Of a stretch of 9,175 nucleotides of DNA, positions 6,944 through 9,175 are shown piece after piece. The stretch covers positions 1 to 9,175 of the forward strand of contig JASLCY010000433.1 of the NCBI GenBank assembly GCA_030151925.1, written 5' to 3'. The translations under genes and the position numbers were made by a program. The DNA is from Oligoflexus sp. (GTDB taxonomy: Bacteria; Bdellovibrionota_B; Oligoflexia; Oligoflexales; Oligoflexaceae). The notes under the pieces are model-generated. The model made no database searches, was not told the origin of the DNA, and worked only from the letters and a program-made list of their open reading frames with translations. Each line of letters starts with the position of its first letter. The first letter of the stretch is position 1.

Positions 6944-7477
6944 ATGAAAGAAGCTGAGATCCTGTCCAAGTTCCGCGGCTTTACGGAGAAATCGCTCGTC
7001 TGGTGCACGAAGGAGGCCGAGCAGGGCACCGCGCGCGTGACCGGCGCGATCGACGTGCTGCTCAAAGACATCGACCGCGTATCCGCGATGTCGAGCGAGA
7101 GCCTGAACTCGCTCGAGAGCCTGCAGAAGATGCTGCACGCCTTCGACCTCAAGAACTACCAGCAGATCCACAAGAGCCTTAAGACCCTGGGATCGCAGAA
7201 CGCCGAGATCGACGCCTTCATCCAGCCGATCATTGAAGCCCTGCAGTTTCAGGACCGTTTCCGCCAGAACCTCGAAAACGTCGTGAAGATGATCGACGTC
7301 TGGCTGGGGCAGCGTGCGGCGTTGCAAGACGGTCAGGCCCTGACCCAAACGCAGATGCAGGAGTTCGCGAAGGCCCTGATGGCCGTGACGACGATGAAAC
7401 GCGAACGCGACGTCATCCGCGAGCATATCGATGGCCTGCCGGAAGAAGCCGAGGCCACGCGCGTCGAGTTCTTCTGA
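6944..7477 (+). CDS. CheZ-like protein with D-x3-Q motif, second of a pair
   Basis: The 177-residue soluble protein is predicted to be almost wholly helical. Its motif ALQFQDRFRQNLENV (about 99-113) contains Asp104 and Gln108 with CheZ-like D-x3-Q spacing, and is close to the QFQD motif seen in several chemotaxis-associated helical proteins. The N-terminal half has a run resembling a coiled coil (SSESLNSLESLQKMLHAF, about 51-68). The C-terminus ends TRVEFF, an acidic-aromatic tail comparable with that of the upstream partner. ATG 6944 follows GGAGG by 7 bases, and the gap to the upstream gene is 14 bases, so the two are almost certainly co-transcribed. The pair shares motif and tail but little else, so they may be old paralogs or a heteromeric phosphatase. 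It converges on the recombinase gene with only 16 bp between stop codons, and no clear terminator was seen there. Confidence 0.68.
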   Translation: MKEAEILSKFRGFTEKSLVWCTKEAEQGTARVTGAIDVLLKDIDRVSAMSSESLNSLESLQKMLHAFDLKNYQQIHKSLKTLGSQNAEIDAFIQPIIEALQFQDRFRQNLENVVKMIDVWLGQRAALQDGQALTQTQMQEFAKALMAVTTMKRERDVIREHIDGLPEEAEATRVEFF

Positions 7478-7493
7478 GACGCGGCCGCGAGGC

Positions 7494-8105
7494 CTATTTC
7501 AAGCCCATTTCCTGCGCAACTTTATAGATCAGGCCGTAGCTGAGCTGAAGGTCTTTGGCTATGGCCCTGTAGGTCTGTCCCGCCGCGCGTTTCGCCTGCA
7601 CCTGGTCCTTGATCCCTTCATCGATCTTGCTCGGCTGCCCGAGCTTGACGCCGCGTTCCTGCGCGGCCTTGAGGCCGGCTTTCACGCGGGTGACGATCGT
7701 CTGCCGTTCGATCTCGGCGATCTCGGCGAAGGCCGCGAGCATCGTGCGCCGGAACGGGTTTTCATGCCCGAGGTTGAGCACCGGCTGGGTGATGGAGATA
7801 AAGGCGACGCCGGCCTCGTCGAGGGATAAAAGGGTTTTGATGGCGTCGGACGCATTACGGCTGAAACGGTCGAGGCGATAGACCACGATCGTATCTATCT
7901 TCTGCGCATAGGCGGCTTCGAGCAGCGATTTGTAGCCGGGACGATTGAGATTGTTGCCGCTCAGGCCTTCATCCGAGAACTCGAGTATTTTCTTGGGAAC
8001 CTTGCCCGGCTCAAGGCGGGCCAGCCAAGTCTCGACCGCGTGGCGTTGGCTCTCGAGATCCTGCTTGTCGGTCGAGACGCGGTAATAGATCCCTATCGAT
8101 TTCAT
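7494..8105 (-). CDS. Small serine recombinase (resolvase/invertase family)
   Basis: The 203-residue protein has the complete serine recombinase catalytic domain. IYYRVSTDKQ carries Arg9 and the nucleophile Ser11; FSDEGLSG follows at 43-50; VYRLDRFSRN (75-84) carries the Asp-Arg and second Arg of the active site. A long helix (about 119-148, MLAAFAEIAEIERQ) and a C-terminal helix-turn-helix (about 160-200, RAAGQTYRAIAKDL) complete the Hin/Tn3-resolvase layout. Length is typical of the small class. The enzyme makes and rejoins double-strand breaks at short paired sites, giving inversion or resolution. The ATG at 8105 is used because AGAGG lies 7 bases upstream; a GTG extension to 8150 lacks such a site. 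No transposase or partner mobile gene is next to it, so it is solitary here. Its sites are unknown; an inverted repeat at 8154-8188 is a candidate. All visible catalytic residues are present. Confidence 0.93.
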   Translation of the reverse strand: MKSIGIYYRVSTDKQDLESQRHAVETWLARLEPGKVPKKILEFSDEGLSGNNLNRPGYKSLLEAAYAQKIDTIVVYRLDRFSRNASDAIKTLLSLDEAGVAFISITQPVLNLGHENPFRRTMLAAFAEIAEIERQTIVTRVKAGLKAAQERGVKLGQPSKIDEGIKDQVQAKRAAGQTYRAIAKDLQLSYGLIYKVAQEMGLK

Positions 8106-8153
8106 GGTGCAACCTCTAAGGCCGAAGAATTCAGGATGAAATGAAGGCACTTA

Positions 8154-8188
8154 TATCCTAGGGGTTTTGCCGCGCGAGGGCTAGGATA
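8154..8188. repeat. Gapped perfect inverted repeat in the recombinase / exported-protein spacer
   Basis: TATCCTAG (8154-8161) and CTAGGATA (8181-8188) are perfect 8-bp inverted arms with a 19-bp gap, 35 bp in all. The left arm touches a TATAAG hexamer (minus, 8150-8155) that could serve as a -10 for the recombinase, and the right arm overlaps a GATAAT hexamer (8185-8190) that could serve as a -10 for the exported protein. No good -35 was seen for either. The layout would suit an operator controlling both genes or a dimeric recombinase site. The repeat is seen; its function is inference. Confidence 0.5.
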
Positions 8189-8209
8189 ATCGATTTCCCT
8201 CAAGAGCTT

Positions 8210-8243
8210 CCCGTCTCATCCGAAAGACCCGTGAGGACTCGGG
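8210..8243 (+). other. Possible leader hairpin before the exported-protein gene
   Basis: CCCGTCTCA (8210-8218) can pair with TGAGGACTCGGG (8232-8243), giving about nine base pairs interrupted by a single-G bulge and a two-base bulge. It ends directly before the AAAGGGG ribosome-binding site. It may influence translation. Such an imperfect stem is also common by chance in GC-rich DNA. Confidence 0.2.
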
Positions 8244-8258
8244 GTAAAGGGGTGCGAT

Positions 8259-9175
8259 GTGACGGCTCGTAACGGCAAATATTGGATCGTGGCGGTTAGC
8301 TTCGCCGCGTTTCTTACTGCAGCTCAGGCTTCGGCCCAGCCGTTCAAAGTCGACTTCGGCTCGCTGGCGAAAAGCAGGGGGACTTTGGAAGTCTTCAAAA
8401 GCGGCCAGAATAAGCCTATCGTTTCCGAGGCTCTCGGCGATCGCCGCATCGTGGTGATCGATTTCCCGGACGAGGGGCTTTACAGCGTCCAGATCAAAAA
8501 CGCGAAGAAGGTGATCTGGCAGGAATCGATGTTCGTCCTGCTGCAAAAACCCGATCCGGAAAATCTCCTGAAAGCCAGCTGGGCCCAGACTCCGGGCACG
8601 CAGCGTACCGTCCTCCGGGTGCAGGACGCTGAAGGCGCGTTGGGTTACGGCGTTTCGATCCGGGAAAAGATCTATCTCCGCCTCCGCTCGGTGCCGCGTT
8701 TGATCCGCGTCTTCCGCGAGGACTATTACGGCAACTCTTCGCCCGCGACCGAAGTGGCGATGGGACCCATCAATGAAAAACAGGCGAAGGACGAGGGCGG
8801 GACGGACGACGCCAATATACAGCTCGATCTCGGCGGTTCGGACGACGACCAGGCGGTCTACGAGCCGGATTATAAGGGTTTGCTCTCCGGTAAGGAGGAC
8901 AAGTCCTGGAAGCAGAAGATCCTCGATCTCGCATCCCAGCGTCGCCTGGCGCCCATGAACCGCCCGCACCGTATCTACGGTTGGCTCCGCATGATGCAAG
9001 AGTCCTTCACGGTTCATAGGAATCCCGATACTTACAATGGCGACAAGAGCCACGGCTTCGGCACGGGCTTCGGCGGCGACTATGTGTTCAAGGATACGCT
9101 CAGCCTCCAGCTCGAGGTCGATACGCACGGCACCAAGACCCAATATGAGAAGGGCGGCTCCAATCCGCCGGCGGA
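8259..9175 (+). CDS. Exported protein of unknown function, possible outer-membrane barrel (partial, runs off right edge)
   Basis: The plus strand is open for 305 codons to the window edge. The GTG start at 8259 has AAAGGGG 6 bases upstream, and an in-frame stop at 8232 prevents any longer start. The product opens with a classical Sec signal peptide: basic MTARNGK, hydrophobic WIVAVSFAAFLTAA, and a likely AxA cleavage site after ASA at 24-26. The next 130 residues look beta-rich. A linker heavy in Asp and Gly (about 177-202) and a basic helical stretch (about 211-250) follow. From about residue 266 the alternating pattern FGTGFGGDYVF then LSLQLEVDTHG resembles the first strands of an outer-membrane beta-barrel. 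I do not recognise the family. A periplasmic N-terminal domain with a C-terminal barrel is the best reading, but the barrel lies mostly beyond the window. It diverges from the serine recombinase, which could affect its expression if the spacer is a recombination site. Confidence 0.8.
   Translation, partial: MTARNGKYWIVAVSFAAFLTAAQASAQPFKVDFGSLAKSRGTLEVFKSGQNKPIVSEALGDRRIVVIDFPDEGLYSVQIKNAKKVIWQESMFVLLQKPDPENLLKASWAQTPGTQRTVLRVQDAEGALGYGVSIREKIYLRLRSVPRLIRVFREDYYGNSSPATEVAMGPINEKQAKDEGGTDDANIQLDLGGSDDDQAVYEPDYKGLLSGKEDKSWKQKILDLASQRRLAPMNRPHRIYGWLRMMQESFTVHRNPDTYNGDKSHGFGTGFGGDYVFKDTLSLQLEVDTHGTKTQYEKGGSNPPA

Noticed and set aside
7478..7494. GGCC-GCGA-GGCC as a terminator between convergent genes
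   Set aside because: Only four base pairs and no U-rich tail on either strand; it is better explained as a GC-rich palindrome.
7431..7881. Plus-strand open frames through the recombinase gene
   Set aside because: They are antisense to conserved serine recombinase motifs, including the catalytic Asp-Arg region.
8181..9143. A 320-codon minus-strand open frame opposite the exported protein
   Set aside because: The plus strand has a ribosome-binding site, a convincing signal peptide with an AxA cleavage site and a frame that stays open to the edge. The minus frame has none of these and would also cross the recombinase spacer.

Overview
The window comes from a Gram-negative bacterium with GC-rich coding DNA. 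It encodes an SppA-type membrane protease, membrane-anchored VWA proteins with the layout of BatA and BatB, and an exported protein that looks like the start of an outer-membrane barrel. Strong third-position G/C bias, mixed ATG/GTG/TTG starts, the Bat genes and CheZ-like proteins would fit a Bdellovibrionota/Oligoflexia or other former deltaproteobacterial genome. No marker gene is present, so this placement is inference.

Left edge to 6119. A minus-strand gene with a TTG start runs off the left end. It diverges from a plus-strand cluster: sppA (366-2276), DUF58 (2277-3164), BatA-like (3161-4153) and BatB-like (4150-5115). The last three junctions are abutting or 4-base overlaps, so these four genes look like one translationally coupled unit. 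A membrane-anchored TPR gene (5172-6119) follows from what looks like its own sigma70-type promoter, and a strong intrinsic terminator closes the block. DUF58 + VWA + VWA + TPR is the usual core of the MoxR/Bat cell-envelope systems. Here there is no MoxR ATPase beside it, and an SppA protease takes the leading position.

6273-7477. Two closely spaced genes encode soluble helical proteins. Each carries a QF[EQ]D-x3-Q motif that matches the D-x3-Q catalytic pattern of CheZ phosphatases, and each has an aromatic C-terminus. They look like a pair of CheZ-like response-regulator phosphatases or CheY-binding proteins.

7494 to the right edge. A minus-strand small serine recombinase converges on the CheZ-like pair. 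It diverges from an exported protein that runs off the right end. The 153-bp divergent spacer holds an 8-bp perfect inverted repeat with a 19-bp gap, a candidate operator or recombination site.

No rRNA, tRNA, CRISPR array or insertion sequence was recognised. Apart from the partial genes at the edges, every gene appears intact.
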